64,000 bases of DNA from Chryseobacterium sp. YIM B08800 (GCF_026163565.1 NZ_JAPDKN010000042.1:1-64000); one strand, 5' to 3'. Positions 34,295-43,594 are shown, numbered from the stretch's first letter. Program-made: numbers and translations. Notes: a model not told the origin generated them from the letters alone.

Positions 34295-37200
34295 CTATTC
34301 CATAATTACCACATTCGAACCTTTTGTATGTGAATTCATCTGCGGCGCATAATAGTTTTGAATCGTGGTAATTCCGTTTGAGAATTTTCCTGATGCATTG
34401 GCTACATAATCATATTCAAAAACATATTTTCCTTTTGGCATATACTGAATATAGAAGTTTGTAGACGCATCTTTGGTTGACTGATAATACCCCAAACTAT
34501 TTTTCCATTGATAACCTGAAAGTACATTCAACGGTTCAAATCCTGCAGCTCGCATGTCTTTGATGTGAATAAATTCCATCGCACGGTCTGTATTTAAAAT
34601 CATTCTTACCGTTACTTTATCGCCAACTTTCAGCGGAGTTTCGGGAGAGATTTTATGTAATTCTTCACCATTTACCGTTTTCACTTTTTTGTAGAGTTCT
34701 TTTACTACAGAAATATAATTTTCGGAAGATTTTATTTTATCCAAGTCTTCATAATACTGCCAGAATAAACCTCCCTGAACAATTCCTGCGCCTGGTTTTG
34801 TTACTGTAACTGTTGCAAGATTTTTATCTAAAACATCTGTTTTCACAGCAGATTTCACATAACCTGTCGCCTGAGTTTGCGGTTTCAGTTCTTTTCCGCC
34901 CCAAATGATGGTTGCTTTATCGCTTTCCGCAGAAGTCCAAGATTTTCCTGAATTTAAAATCGTAAAAATCACTTCTGAAGTTCCTCTTGAGCTTCCCCAA
35001 GAATTGACTTCTTTCTGAGTAATCAACCAGATTTTCATGTCTTCAATGAATTTTTGGTCGTTTGGTTTCAGCTTATTAAATGCTTCCAAAGCTCCTGCAT
35101 GATTCACAACTTTTGAACTGAACCAACCCCAGTCATCAAGATTTTGTTTCCAATAAATTCCCTGAGTTTTAGAATCTACTGAAGTTTCTTTTAAATAATT
35201 TAATAATTTATCTGAAACATCTTTTAAGCCATAATCGCTCATCAATAAAGCTGCACGATGTAATCCGAAGAATGTAAAATCGGTAATTTTTGTTGTTTTG
35301 GCCTTTTGTTTTACCAAAGATTTCAGTGTTGCGCCTTTTCCTTTTAAAGGATATTGTTTTTCCCAATAATTTCGGGTGTCAAGATAATCTAAAGTCCAGT
35401 TGTTGATTACATTTTCCTTTTTAACATCTGTGTATTTATTGATTTCATTGTCAACATAACCAATCAGTTTTGCTACCAATTCTTTCTGTTCGGAAAATTG
35501 ATAGTCTTTCACATTATCTTTTAACCAAGCATTTATTTTTCCTAAGTTTTTAAGAATATAAAGAGACGTTCCGTATGAACTCGGATAACCTTGATACCAA
35601 GAAAAACCACCATCCGGATTTTGCAGCTTTTTGAAATCATCCCAATCCTGATTAATCGAATTTTTCATTGTATTGGCATCAAAAAGCAATGCTAATTTTG
35701 CCATCTGTTCCTCTTCGTTTTTACTTTCCAAAACCCAAGGTGTTTCTTCAAGCAACAACTGTTTCAGCTCCTGATTTTTTTCAAGATTTGAAGCTAATAA
35801 TCCCTTGCTTTGATATTCTTCAAAAATAGTTTTCAGTTTCGGATTGGCTTTAAAAACTTCTGAAGCTAAAACATCTGCAAACCATTTATTGAAGATGACA
35901 TCTGCAGAACTATTCTGGTCATTTTTCAGACTTGGAAGCGCAAACATAATTTCCCAAATCGGATTGGTCGTCAATTCTAAAGTATTCGAAACATTAGAAA
36001 TCGTCGTCGAGTTTGTATTTTTAAGATTGTCTAAAACAAAAGTTTTTGTTTCGCCTTCTTTCACGAAAATTGGAACGGCATCAGTCACCAACATTCTGTT
36101 TGGTAAAACCGGAATGGCTTTTTGTTCACCATCAGAATATTGTCCGGCTTTTGCAATGACTTTTAAAATGATTGATGAAACATTATTCGGTACTTTTATT
36201 TTCCAGGTTAATACAGAATTTCCGTTTTCATTTACTGAAAAAGCCTGTTCCTTATTGTATCCGAAAACTGCCGTCAAAGTACTCAACTCGAATTTCTCTG
36301 AAATATCTTCGTTGGTAAATGCATCCAAAATCTGCAGTTGCGCAGAACCATTCAGTTTTTTGCTCGTTAAGTTTGATAGTTTTGACTGAAGATTCAATTC
36401 ATCCCCTTCTCTCAAAAATCTTGGGTAATTTGGGGTAACAGAAAACTCTTTTTGCGTCACCACTTCTTTTTCCAATGTTGTTGCTCTTGCGTCTTTTGTA
36501 TGAGCTAAGAACATCAATTTCCATTTTGTAAGCGCTTCGGGTGACGTGAATTCAAAATTAACATTCCCTTCTGCATCAGTTTTTAAATCTGGATAGAAGA
36601 ATGCAGTTTCATTTAAGTTTTGACGAACTTGAACATTTTCTAAAGTCTCTTCAGTTGGAGGAGAATTTTCAACTTTTGGAGCTTTTAAAGGTTCAGGAAC
36701 AACATTTTGCATTACCACAATCTTGTCTTCTGCCACTATTTCTCTTTTAGCCATACTTGCTCTCGCCCCAGAAACTGGTGGTGGCGGTGGCGGAGTATAT
36801 GCAGCCGCTTTTACACCTTCCTGATTGACCATTCCTGTTGTGGTCTCCAATTGTCTGCTGTAATCTACAAAGTAAATGTTTCCATCAAACCAATTAAACT
36901 GGGGAATATCTACCACTTTATTATCAAAATACTCCATTCTGTTTTGATAATATTTTTCTTCAAGACCGGTATGAATCGCATAAGAAGACGTAAACGAATA
37001 AGGTCTGTACAGATTTTGCCAGCTAAAAGTATTCACAGAAAACTGGTCCAAAGACATATCGTACATATTGGCTAAAACCTCAGCATTAATCTTTTCTTTG
37101 TCGTTACCTGAAACTTTCACCGTCCATTTTTCTTTAGAATTAGGTTCGATTTTATCTCTGAATGTTACCGTTTCTATTTTCAATGGCTGTTCTGTGTCTT

Positions 37201-40200
37201 TAATTTTTAAATCAACTGTTTTGGTTTGAATATCATTAAATGAAGCCAACTGAAACTGAATATATAAACCCGTTACATTTTTATCATTCGGAATTTCAGT
37301 TTCATATTCCAGCACACCGTTTTTGAACTGATGAACTTCGGTAACTGTTTTTCCTAAACCATTTTGTAGGAAAATATTCACCAAAGCATTTGGAATTGAT
37401 GAATACACATAAATTTTTGCCTTTTCACCTCTGGAAACCTCCTCTTTTGGTTCTAAAACTGTTAAAAAAGTTTTCTGAGTTGGCTTCAATGATTTTTTAT
37501 CCCAAACAGAGAAATTTTGAGTAGATTTTATTGTGTCTTTCCCTTCAATATTATATAATTCCAGTTGATAATCTCCAGCGTTTAAAGAACCTAGATTCAA
37601 GACGCTAGAGTCAAGACTCTTATCGTTATTTTCAAGATTTGAATTCTTGATTCTTGATTCTTGATTCTCGATTCTATCTATTATTACTTTTTCAACTTTC
37701 CAGTTTTTTATTTCATCATTTTTATCATACAAATCATGTGGAAACTTGCTGATAAATTCTTCTTTTGAAAATTTCGGCAGATTCTGAACTTCTGTTTTAA
37801 AATTATCTCTGAAAATCCTGTTTGGGGTTTCCAGTTTTGAAAGTTTTACCTGATAAGATTTTTTAAGGTTTTGTTCATTATAATTTTTGGTTTCTACTTT
37901 TACGTTTAGGTTTTCATCCGCAAAAACATTTTTAATATCGTCTGCTTTGATGTAATGAGAAACCGAAGCTACTTTTAAATTGGTATTCGCTGTTTGAGTT
38001 TCACCATTAATGTCGGTAACCGAAGCGTTGATTTGGTAATTATCAATCTGAATCCCTTCTAATTTTTCGTCTTTTTTAAGGTCTAATCTTATGGTAAATT
38101 CTCCTTTTTCGTTGGTTTTTGCTTCTCCAAGAATCGAGTTTTCGTTATCATTATCATTTGGATACCAAGGGAAATATCTCCAACGGATGTTTTGTTTTTT
38201 AATTTCATAATTGACGTTGGTGTTACTCAAAGCCACTCCCGAAAACATCATTGCTTTACCTTTCAGTTCGATGGTTTGTCCGTATTTATATTCATCTTCT
38301 ACAGGGTCAAAAGTCACTTCAAATTTTGGACGTTTGTATTCTTCCACCTTTATATATCTGTAACCACTCGTATTTCCATCAGTGATGATTCTAAAATTAC
38401 CGTTCAGTTTTCCTTTAGGTAAAATAAAACTTCCGTGATAAGACCCGAATTCGTTGGTGGTGAAATTCTGTACCGAAACTTCCTGATTATTGGCATCTCT
38501 TAAAGTTATTTTCTGTTTTAAATTTGATGCAACAGATTCTATTTCATTGTCTATTTTTGTATTGATTACTTTAAAATAAACGGTTTGTCCGGGTCTGTAA
38601 ATTGCTCGGTCTGTAAAAATCTGAGCTTTTGTGCGGGTTTGTTTATTCGGATTGTATATTTCCCGATTATTGTTACCATACATCTGCATCAGCTGAAAGT
38701 CATTGGTTTTCGGCTGTTGAATCAAAATCGCTCTGTAATAATCTTTACTATTGGTCATCGGAAATTTGAAAACCCCATTTTCATTGGTTTTACCGGCAAC
38801 TTTATTTAAAGTTTTACCTTCTACAAATTCATAAAATGTAAGATTTTCATTATTGATTGGCTTCCCATTTTCAGAACTGATTAGTTTCAATTCATTAGAA
38901 AGTTTATTGCTTTCGTTGATATTCTGGTAAATAATTTTATGATTTGAAACAAAAAAATAAAAGTTATGATTACTTCCTTCTTCTGGTTTTGAACCGGAAA
39001 CTTCATATTCGGCAACATAAATTCCGGAAGGAAGCGCCTTCATTTCAATCGAAGTTTTGTGAAGTTGATAATCTTGAGGATCATTCAACTGAAAAACCTC
39101 TTTTCTTACCAACGACTTTTTTATTTTTGAGTAAGCATTATCGTAAGGGCTTCTCGCAAATTGCATCAACGGCAAAAAATTATCTTTTACTTCATAAATA
39201 TTTACAGAAAATTCTTTCACATTCTTAAACTCTGCAACCAAATGAATTGGCAAATTAGGCTGAGTTTGTTCTTCATATCTGAAGCTTAAAAAAGGATTAA
39301 TAATCTGATTTTCCTTATTTTTAATGTTCTCCATAAAAGGAGATTTCGGATATTGATTTTTGATAGAATTGACAAGCTGAACCGCTTCTTTTTCTTTTTT
39401 TGCTTTAATTAATTCATCTATTACATCTTCTGCAATAAGCACTTTGTAATCACCTTCAATATTCGATTTCATCAGATTCTGAAGCTGTACTAATTTATCT
39501 TTGCACGAATTAGCAATGCAACTCTCAGAAAGTTTCTGATGTAGAAAATAAAGCTTAGAATTGCCTGTACTTTTAGCAATTAATTCATCAAAAATCGTGT
39601 TGATTAAAACTCTGTTTTCCGCCAGTTCGTTCTTTGTAAATAATTCATTACTGGATAAAAAATTTACCTTTTTCAAAGAATACCAATCCTGTAAAGTAGA
39701 GAAATAAGCAATGTAGTCTGTATTGGAAAAAATATCTTTGTAATTTACCAAAGCTATTTTATTCATTGCCTGATTTTCTGAGTCAAGCTCTTTAAAATTT
39801 TGAATTAAATAGTTTTTAAAATCAAGCTTGCTCCATGTTTCAATTTGCGAAACATCTTGAGAATTCATATTGGTTCTGCCATTGATTTCCCAAGAATGCT
39901 CATTGTAATAATCAAGAGTAAAACCGGATAACAAAACCTTGTATACTAAAAGGTCATCGCCTTTAATATTTTTTTCTGTAGTTTTTAGTTTAGCAAAAAA
40001 CTTGGATGCCGCATCATTTTTCTCATCGTCATTGGTTCGATTTACAATGCTGAATTCTGCTTTCAGGGAGCGGATCAACTGTAAGGCATTATTTTCTTTC
40101 ATAGCTTGTTTCTGAATTTCTAAAACAACCGGAAGATTTGATTTATAAGCTCCCTTTTCATAATTTACTTGTATTTTTTTCCATTGTGTATCGTAATACT

Positions 40201-40270
40201 TTTGGGCAAAAGCACCAGAAAAACATGATAAAAATAGGAGAACCAACAAAATCTTGGAAAATCTTTGCAT
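34295..40270 (-). CDS. Alpha-2-macroglobulin family protein without the thioester motif
   Basis: A 1991-aa exported protein with a type I signal peptide (FSKILLVLLFLSCFSGAFAQ), not a lipoprotein. An N-terminal helical region (~30-320) and MG domains follow; the MG2 segment reads RTKAQIFTDRAIYRPGQTVY, FKVINTK. The A2M domain has FYPDLKTDAEGNVNFEF and TSPEALTKWKLMFLAHTKD near 1215-1255, after a Pro-rich stretch (TPPPPPPVSG) that may mark the bait region. Where relatives have the thioester CxEQ, this protein reads ALPSLKNDQNSSADVIFNKW (about residue 1445), so no thioester can form. Known members trap proteases. A repeat insertion lies at residues ~865-894. Confidence 0.93.
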   Translation of the reverse strand: MQRFSKILLVLLFLSCFSGAFAQKYYDTQWKKIQVNYEKGAYKSNLPVVLEIQKQAMKENNALQLIRSLKAEFSIVNRTNDDEKNDAASKFFAKLKTTEKNIKGDDLLVYKVLLSGFTLDYYNEHSWEINGRTNMNSQDVSQIETWSKLDFKNYLIQNFKELDSENQAMNKIALVNYKDIFSNTDYIAYFSTLQDWYSLKKVNFLSSNELFTKNELAENRVLINTIFDELIAKSTGNSKLYFLHQKLSESCIANSCKDKLVQLQNLMKSNIEGDYKVLIAEDVIDELIKAKKEKEAVQLVNSIKNQYPKSPFMENIKNKENQIINPFLSFRYEEQTQPNLPIHLVAEFKNVKEFSVNIYEVKDNFLPLMQFARSPYDNAYSKIKKSLVRKEVFQLNDPQDYQLHKTSIEMKALPSGIYVAEYEVSGSKPEEGSNHNFYFFVSNHKIIYQNINESNKLSNELKLISSENGKPINNENLTFYEFVEGKTLNKVAGKTNENGVFKFPMTNSKDYYRAILIQQPKTNDFQLMQMYGNNNREIYNPNKQTRTKAQIFTDRAIYRPGQTVYFKVINTKIDNEIESVASNLKQKITLRDANNQEVSVQNFTTNEFGSYHGSFILPKGKLNGNFRIITDGNTSGYRYIKVEEYKRPKFEVTFDPVEDEYKYGQTIELKGKAMMFSGVALSNTNVNYEIKKQNIRWRYFPWYPNDNDNENSILGEAKTNEKGEFTIRLDLKKDEKLEGIQIDNYQINASVTDINGETQTANTNLKVASVSHYIKADDIKNVFADENLNVKVETKNYNEQNLKKSYQVKLSKLETPNRIFRDNFKTEVQNLPKFSKEEFISKFPHDLYDKNDEIKNWKVEKVIIDRIENQESRIKNSNLENNDKSLDSSVLNLGSLNAGDYQLELYNIEGKDTIKSTQNFSVWDKKSLKPTQKTFLTVLEPKEEVSRGEKAKIYVYSSIPNALVNIFLQNGLGKTVTEVHQFKNGVLEYETEIPNDKNVTGLYIQFQLASFNDIQTKTVDLKIKDTEQPLKIETVTFRDKIEPNSKEKWTVKVSGNDKEKINAEVLANMYDMSLDQFSVNTFSWQNLYRPYSFTSSYAIHTGLEEKYYQNRMEYFDNKVVDIPQFNWFDGNIYFVDYSRQLETTTGMVNQEGVKAAAYTPPPPPPVSGARASMAKREIVAEDKIVVMQNVVPEPLKAPKVENSPPTEETLENVQVRQNLNETAFFYPDLKTDAEGNVNFEFTSPEALTKWKLMFLAHTKDARATTLEKEVVTQKEFSVTPNYPRFLREGDELNLQSKLSNLTSKKLNGSAQLQILDAFTNEDISEKFELSTLTAVFGYNKEQAFSVNENGNSVLTWKIKVPNNVSSIILKVIAKAGQYSDGEQKAIPVLPNRMLVTDAVPIFVKEGETKTFVLDNLKNTNSTTISNVSNTLELTTNPIWEIMFALPSLKNDQNSSADVIFNKWFADVLASEVFKANPKLKTIFEEYQSKGLLASNLEKNQELKQLLLEETPWVLESKNEEEQMAKLALLFDANTMKNSINQDWDDFKKLQNPDGGFSWYQGYPSSYGTSLYILKNLGKINAWLKDNVKDYQFSEQKELVAKLIGYVDNEINKYTDVKKENVINNWTLDYLDTRNYWEKQYPLKGKGATLKSLVKQKAKTTKITDFTFFGLHRAALLMSDYGLKDVSDKLLNYLKETSVDSKTQGIYWKQNLDDWGWFSSKVVNHAGALEAFNKLKPNDQKFIEDMKIWLITQKEVNSWGSSRGTSEVIFTILNSGKSWTSAESDKATIIWGGKELKPQTQATGYVKSAVKTDVLDKNLATVTVTKPGAGIVQGGLFWQYYEDLDKIKSSENYISVVKELYKKVKTVNGEELHKISPETPLKVGDKVTVRMILNTDRAMEFIHIKDMRAAGFEPLNVLSGYQWKNSLGYYQSTKDASTNFYIQYMPKGKYVFEYDYVANASGKFSNGITTIQNYYAPQMNSHTKGSNVVIME
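37590..37678. repeat. Degenerate repeat inside the alpha-2-macroglobulin gene
   Basis: Read on the minus strand, GAATCGAGAATCAAGAATCA and more tandem GAATCAA units, then the complementary GAGTCTTGACTCTAG and TCTTGAATCTAG. It is translated in frame as RIENQESRIKNSNLENN and SLDSSVLNLGSLN. It is akin to the intergenic repeats at 31011, 42745 and 43250. Confidence 0.65.
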
Positions 40271-40284
40271 AAGTGTTATTTTTG
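40254..40284 (+). promoter_or_regulatory. Promoter of the UbiA-like / toxin-antitoxin / recF operon
   Basis: TTG (40254-40256), 20 bases, TATTTTTG (40277-40284); the ATG follows 4 bases later. The -33 lies within the start of the divergent alpha-2-macroglobulin gene. This geometry predicts a leaderless transcript. Confidence 0.55.
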
Positions 40285-40288
40285 ATAA

Positions 40289-41053
40289 ATGAATTGCTTA
40301 AAATTACTGAAAAAATCTGTCATCGACAGCCAACTTTATGTCTCCTTAATGGGAACATTTTTCGCAGTATTTTTCATGATGGAGCAAAATACATTCCGTT
40401 TCCCTTCAATCCTTTTGATATTCATCACCTATTTCAGTGGATATTTGTACACGAAATACCAATACACAAAATATTTTTATAAAATCTTATTATTAAATAT
40501 CATCACAGGAATTATTTCAGCATTACTAATTATTTTTAATCATAATGAAATACGTTTGGTAAAATGGTTTGTGATTGTGGTTTTAGGGTTATTGTACAAC
40601 AGTTTTTTTCTAGAAACTTATATCAGAAAAATTCCTTTACTGAAAGTATTTTATGTAGGTTTAGTTTGGGCTTTGGTCAATTGTTGGCTTACTTTACCTT
40701 CATTTAATTTTCCCATATTTTTCATTAGTTTCTTCTTTGTAACAGCGCTAGTTTTACCATTTGATATTCGCGATATGAAAAGTGATACCGTTCAGACATT
40801 TCCAAAACTAATTGGTATTCAAAACACAAAATATCTTGCTTACGTTTTTATTTTCGTTGCTTGCATTTTAGCTATTTTTCATTTGAAAATTCAGTTTGCT
40901 GTAAGTTTTTTTCTAGCCTCGCTATTTACTTATATTCTGGTTTATTTTTCGGAGAATTCTAATAGAGATTCGTATTTTTCTTTTTGGGTTGAAACTTGTT
41001 CCTGCTTACCTTTTTTGTTTTTAATTCTGTTGGAAATGTTTTACCTTTACTAA
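40289..41053 (+). CDS. UbiA-like prenyltransferase-family membrane protein
   Basis: A 254-aa integral membrane protein with about eight helices. The second Asp-rich motif of the UbiA superfamily, LPFDIRDMKSD, is clear; the first (NDxxDxxxD) is not: the region has LLYNSFFLETYIRKI instead. So it may be a divergent or non-catalytic member. Members move prenyl chains onto aromatic acceptors in quinone synthesis. Its start codon lies only 18 bases from that of the divergent alpha-2-macroglobulin gene, and it heads a rightward operon running into recF. Confidence 0.75.
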   Translation: MNCLKLLKKSVIDSQLYVSLMGTFFAVFFMMEQNTFRFPSILLIFITYFSGYLYTKYQYTKYFYKILLLNIITGIISALLIIFNHNEIRLVKWFVIVVLGLLYNSFFLETYIRKIPLLKVFYVGLVWALVNCWLTLPSFNFPIFFISFFFVTALVLPFDIRDMKSDTVQTFPKLIGIQNTKYLAYVFIFVACILAIFHLKIQFAVSFFLASLFTYILVYFSENSNRDSYFSFWVETCSCLPFLFLILLEMFYLY

Positions 41054-41065
41054 AAATTTGCAGTA

Positions 41066-41383
41066 ATGGAATCTTTTGAAAGTATTCAGAACAAATTAAT
41101 CAGAGCTATCAGCGAAAGTTCTGACCGAGAAAAGATTTTCAGTCTGTGGGAGTTTTGGAATGGCAAGAATTCTAATTTATCAGTTGCTGAGCCTCACTCT
41201 TTTTACAACTCTGAAAAGCCGATGACAGATGAAGAAGTTGAGGAATATTTCAAGGAAGAAGAGATCATTTTACCTGATTATGTAATGAAAATGATTGAGC
41301 GTGGAATGGATGATGTAAAAAACGGACGTGTTATTGACAATGAAGAAGTAGAAAAATATTTTGAAGAATGGCTAAAAGATTAA
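41066..41383 (+). CDS. Putative antitoxin of a ParE/RelE-type module
   Basis: A 105-aa acidic protein. The C-terminal part, MIERGMDDVKNGRVIDNEEV then EKYFEEWLKD, matches the tail found in many antitoxins paired with ParE/RelE toxins. The N-terminal part has no clear DNA-binding fold. It starts 12 bases after the UbiA-like gene and overlaps the toxin start by 16 bases. Family assignment rests on the tail and the partner. Confidence 0.75.
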   Translation: MESFESIQNKLIRAISESSDREKIFSLWEFWNGKNSNLSVAEPHSFYNSEKPMTDEEVEEYFKEEEIILPDYVMKMIERGMDDVKNGRVIDNEEVEKYFEEWLKD

Positions 41384-41673
41384 AATGGACAGAGTTTTCA
41401 AAAAGCCAACGAAAAGATATTTTAGAATATTGGAACAATAGAAACAAATCAAAAGAATATTCAAAAAAATTGAATAAGCTTTTTGATAAAATAGCATTAA
41501 TGATTTTGGAGCATCCTGAAATCGGAGTAAAAATAAATGGTTCAGAATGTCGTGGAAGATTGATTAAAGATTATTATATCATTTATATAAACTTCGAAAA
41601 AAGTATTGAAATTTTAAGTATTTTTGATACTCGTCAAAATCCTGAAAAACTTGAAAGCATTTTAGGATTATGA
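41368..41673 (+). CDS. ParE/RelE-superfamily toxin
   Basis: A 101-aa basic protein: LKWTEFSKSQRKDILEYWNN, KKLNKLFDKIALMILEHPEI, CRGRLIKDYYIIYINFEKSI and IFDTRQNPEKL at the end. This is the ParE/RelE fold with the typical C-terminal R-Q-N/D-P motif. The target (gyrase or ribosome) cannot be told from sequence. Its stop overlaps the recF start by four bases (ATGA), which couples recF translation to the toxin gene. Confidence 0.85.
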   Translation: MAKRLKWTEFSKSQRKDILEYWNNRNKSKEYSKKLNKLFDKIALMILEHPEIGVKINGSECRGRLIKDYYIIYINFEKSIEILSIFDTRQNPEKLESILGL

Positions 41674-42749
41674 TTATCAACAAACTCATCCTTTACAATT
41701 TTAAAAATCATTCTGAAAAAAAGTTTGAATTTTCCCCGCAAATCAACTGTTTTGTAGGAAATAACGGCGTAGGAAAAACCAACATTCTCGATGCGCTGCA
41801 TTATCTTTCTGTAGGTAAAAGTTTCTTGGGAAATACCGATACCAACAACATCAAAAAAGATGAAGATTTTTTCACTCTCGATGCGGAAATTCAGAATGAA
41901 GAGAGCGAAGATACTTTAAAAATATCTCAGCCTAGAGAAGCAAAAAAAGTCATTAAAAAGAATGATAAAAGCTACGATAGAATGGCCGATCATATTGGTT
42001 ATTTACCCAGTGTGATGATTTCTCCGTATGATTCAAACCTTATTTCAGATTCCGGGGAAAGTCGCAGGAAATTTTTAGATTCTATGATTTCTCAGACCGA
42101 TTCAGGATATCTATATGATTTGATTCAGTATCAGAAAACCATTCAGCAACGAAATGCTTTATTAAAATATTTTGCTAAAAACAGAGTTTGGGATAAAGAT
42201 TCTTTGGAAATTTACGATGATCCGATCACAAAATCCGGAACTAAAATCTTTGAAAAAAGAAGAGAATTTGTAGCAAAACTAAATCCTATCGTTCAAAATT
42301 TCTATCAAATTATTTCGGGTGGAAAAGAAAGTGTTTCTGTTATTTATGAATCTCATTTACTTAATGATTCTTTTGAAAGTTTATTAATTGAAAGTTTAGA
42401 AAGAGATAGAATGCTTACTTACACTTCAAAAGGAATTCACAAAGACGACCTGCTTTTTGAAATGGATTCTGTTCTCATAAAAAAAATAGGTTCACAAGGA
42501 CAGCAAAAATCGTTTTTAATTTCATTAAAACTAGCTCAAATGAGCTTAGTAAAAGAACTAACGAATAAAACACCGATTCTTTTACTTGATGATATTTTTG
42601 ACAAGCTTGATGATACACGCGTTGCTCAATTGATTAAATTGGTCAATCAGGAAAATTTCGGTCAGATTTTTATTACAGATACACACAGAGAACGTACAGA
42701 AAGTGTTGTGAAGAAAATCAATGAGGAAAGTATTATTTTTGAGATATGA
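41670..42749 (+). CDS. recF: DNA replication and repair protein RecF
   Basis: A 359-aa SMC-like ATPase: Walker A GNNGVGKTN at ~30-38, the RecF signature region around SQGQQKSFLISLKLAQMSLV (~275-295) and Walker B LLLDDIFDKLDD (~305-316). With RecO and RecR it loads RecA at gaps. It is last in the operon with the UbiA-like and toxin-antitoxin genes. Length is normal. Confidence 0.97.
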   Translation: MIINKLILYNFKNHSEKKFEFSPQINCFVGNNGVGKTNILDALHYLSVGKSFLGNTDTNNIKKDEDFFTLDAEIQNEESEDTLKISQPREAKKVIKKNDKSYDRMADHIGYLPSVMISPYDSNLISDSGESRRKFLDSMISQTDSGYLYDLIQYQKTIQQRNALLKYFAKNRVWDKDSLEIYDDPITKSGTKIFEKRREFVAKLNPIVQNFYQIISGGKESVSVIYESHLLNDSFESLLIESLERDRMLTYTSKGIHKDDLLFEMDSVLIKKIGSQGQQKSFLISLKLAQMSLVKELTNKTPILLLDDIFDKLDDTRVAQLIKLVNQENFGQIFITDTHRERTESVVKKINEESIIFEI

Positions 42750-42835
42750 TACGAGATTGGGGATACGAGTTTCGAGATACGGGATGCGAGTTTTTAAATT
42801 CAGGGTTTTAGAGATTCGAAATCGTAGATTGGTAA
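42745..42835. repeat. Degenerate 'gagatacgag' repeat, left of the four-helix gene
   Basis: gatacgagattggggatacg and agtttcgagatacgggatgc run directly from the recF stop. Partner in inverted orientation at 43250-43292. Confidence 0.7.
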
Positions 42836-42866
42836 ATTGTATTTATTAATTTAAAAAACACAAATA

Positions 42867-43241
42867 ATGAGTTACAGGAATTTAGAAATTTACAAAATGG
42901 CTTTTGATTTATTTACAAAAACCCATAAAGCTTCTTTTCTTCTTCCGAAATATGAAATGTACGAGTTAGGAAGCCAATTAAGAAGGTCTTCTGATTCTGT
43001 AATTACTAATATTGTTGAGGGTTATGGTCGCTCTGTTTATAAAAATGAGTATTATAGATTTTTAGTATTTAGCCATGCAAGTAATGATGAAACAATAAAT
43101 CATCTTGAGAAAATTATAATTTTATATCCTGAATTTTCAGCAGAATTTGAAGTTTTAAAACAACAATACGATTTACTCGGTGGAAAAATTAATATTTACA
43201 AGAAATGGGTTAAAGAAAACTGGAATGAAAGCAAATCTTAA
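42867..43241 (+). CDS. Four-helix bundle protein (23S rRNA intervening-sequence type)
   Basis: A 124-aa protein of the 'four helix bundle / 23S rRNA IVP' family: [40 protein letters not shown] and [30 protein letters not shown]. These proteins were named from ORFs in 23S rRNA insertions and occur as stand-alone genes in Bacteroidota; function unknown, possibly nucleic-acid binding. Here it lies between inverted degenerate repeats and splits recF from DUF721. Confidence 0.9.
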   Translation: MSYRNLEIYKMAFDLFTKTHKASFLLPKYEMYELGSQLRRSSDSVITNIVEGYGRSVYKNEYYRFLVFSHASNDETINHLEKIIILYPEFSAEFEVLKQQYDLLGGKINIYKKWVKENWNESKS

Positions 43242-43249
43242 AAATTATA

Positions 43250-43292
43250 ATCAGTTTAAAAATCTCGAATTAACGAATCACGAAACCCGTAT
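43250..43292. repeat. Degenerate 'gagatacgag' repeat, right of the four-helix gene
   Basis: aaaaatctcgaattaacgaa then tcacgaaacccgtatctc, which is the complement form of the block at 42745-42835 (gagatacggg...tttcg). Together they flank the four-helix gene as an imperfect inverted pair. Confidence 0.65.
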
Positions 43293-43297
43293 CTCTT

Positions 43298-43594
43298 ATG
43301 AAAAAAAATAAAAAACGTGAATTTCAATCTTCTGAGTTGGTAAAATCTTTTGCCCGAATTTATGGTTTTGAAGATAAGTTGGTTGCTTTTGATATTAAAG
43401 ATTTTCTGGAAGATTATCTTGATGAAAGTCTTTTTCAGGAAATTGTAAGCGTTAATTTAGATGATAAAATTATTCAGATTAGAATCAATTCACCTTTGCT
43501 GAAAAACGATTTTAAAATGAGAAAAAGCTTTTATCTGAAAAAGTTTCAGGATAAATTTGGGGAAGAAAAATTTATCGATCTTCAGATTTTGTAG
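43298..43594 (+). CDS. DUF721 (DciA-like) protein
   Basis: A 98-aa protein of the DUF721/DciA family: SELVKSFARIYGFEDKLVAF, LFQEIVSVNLDDKIIQIRIN, SPLLKNDFKMRKSFYL. DciA proteins help load the replicative helicase where DnaC is absent. In flavobacteria this gene is usually next to recF (remembered, not searched). Its 3' end overlaps the convergent Gcr-like gene by 23 bases. Confidence 0.87.
   Translation: MKKNKKREFQSSELVKSFARIYGFEDKLVAFDIKDFLEDYLDESLFQEIVSVNLDDKIIQIRINSPLLKNDFKMRKSFYLKKFQDKFGEEKFIDLQIL

Noticed and set aside
40273..40482. 69-aa rightward frame overlapping the UbiA-like start
   Set aside because: It is in a different frame from the well-supported membrane protein and has no domain or conservation signal.
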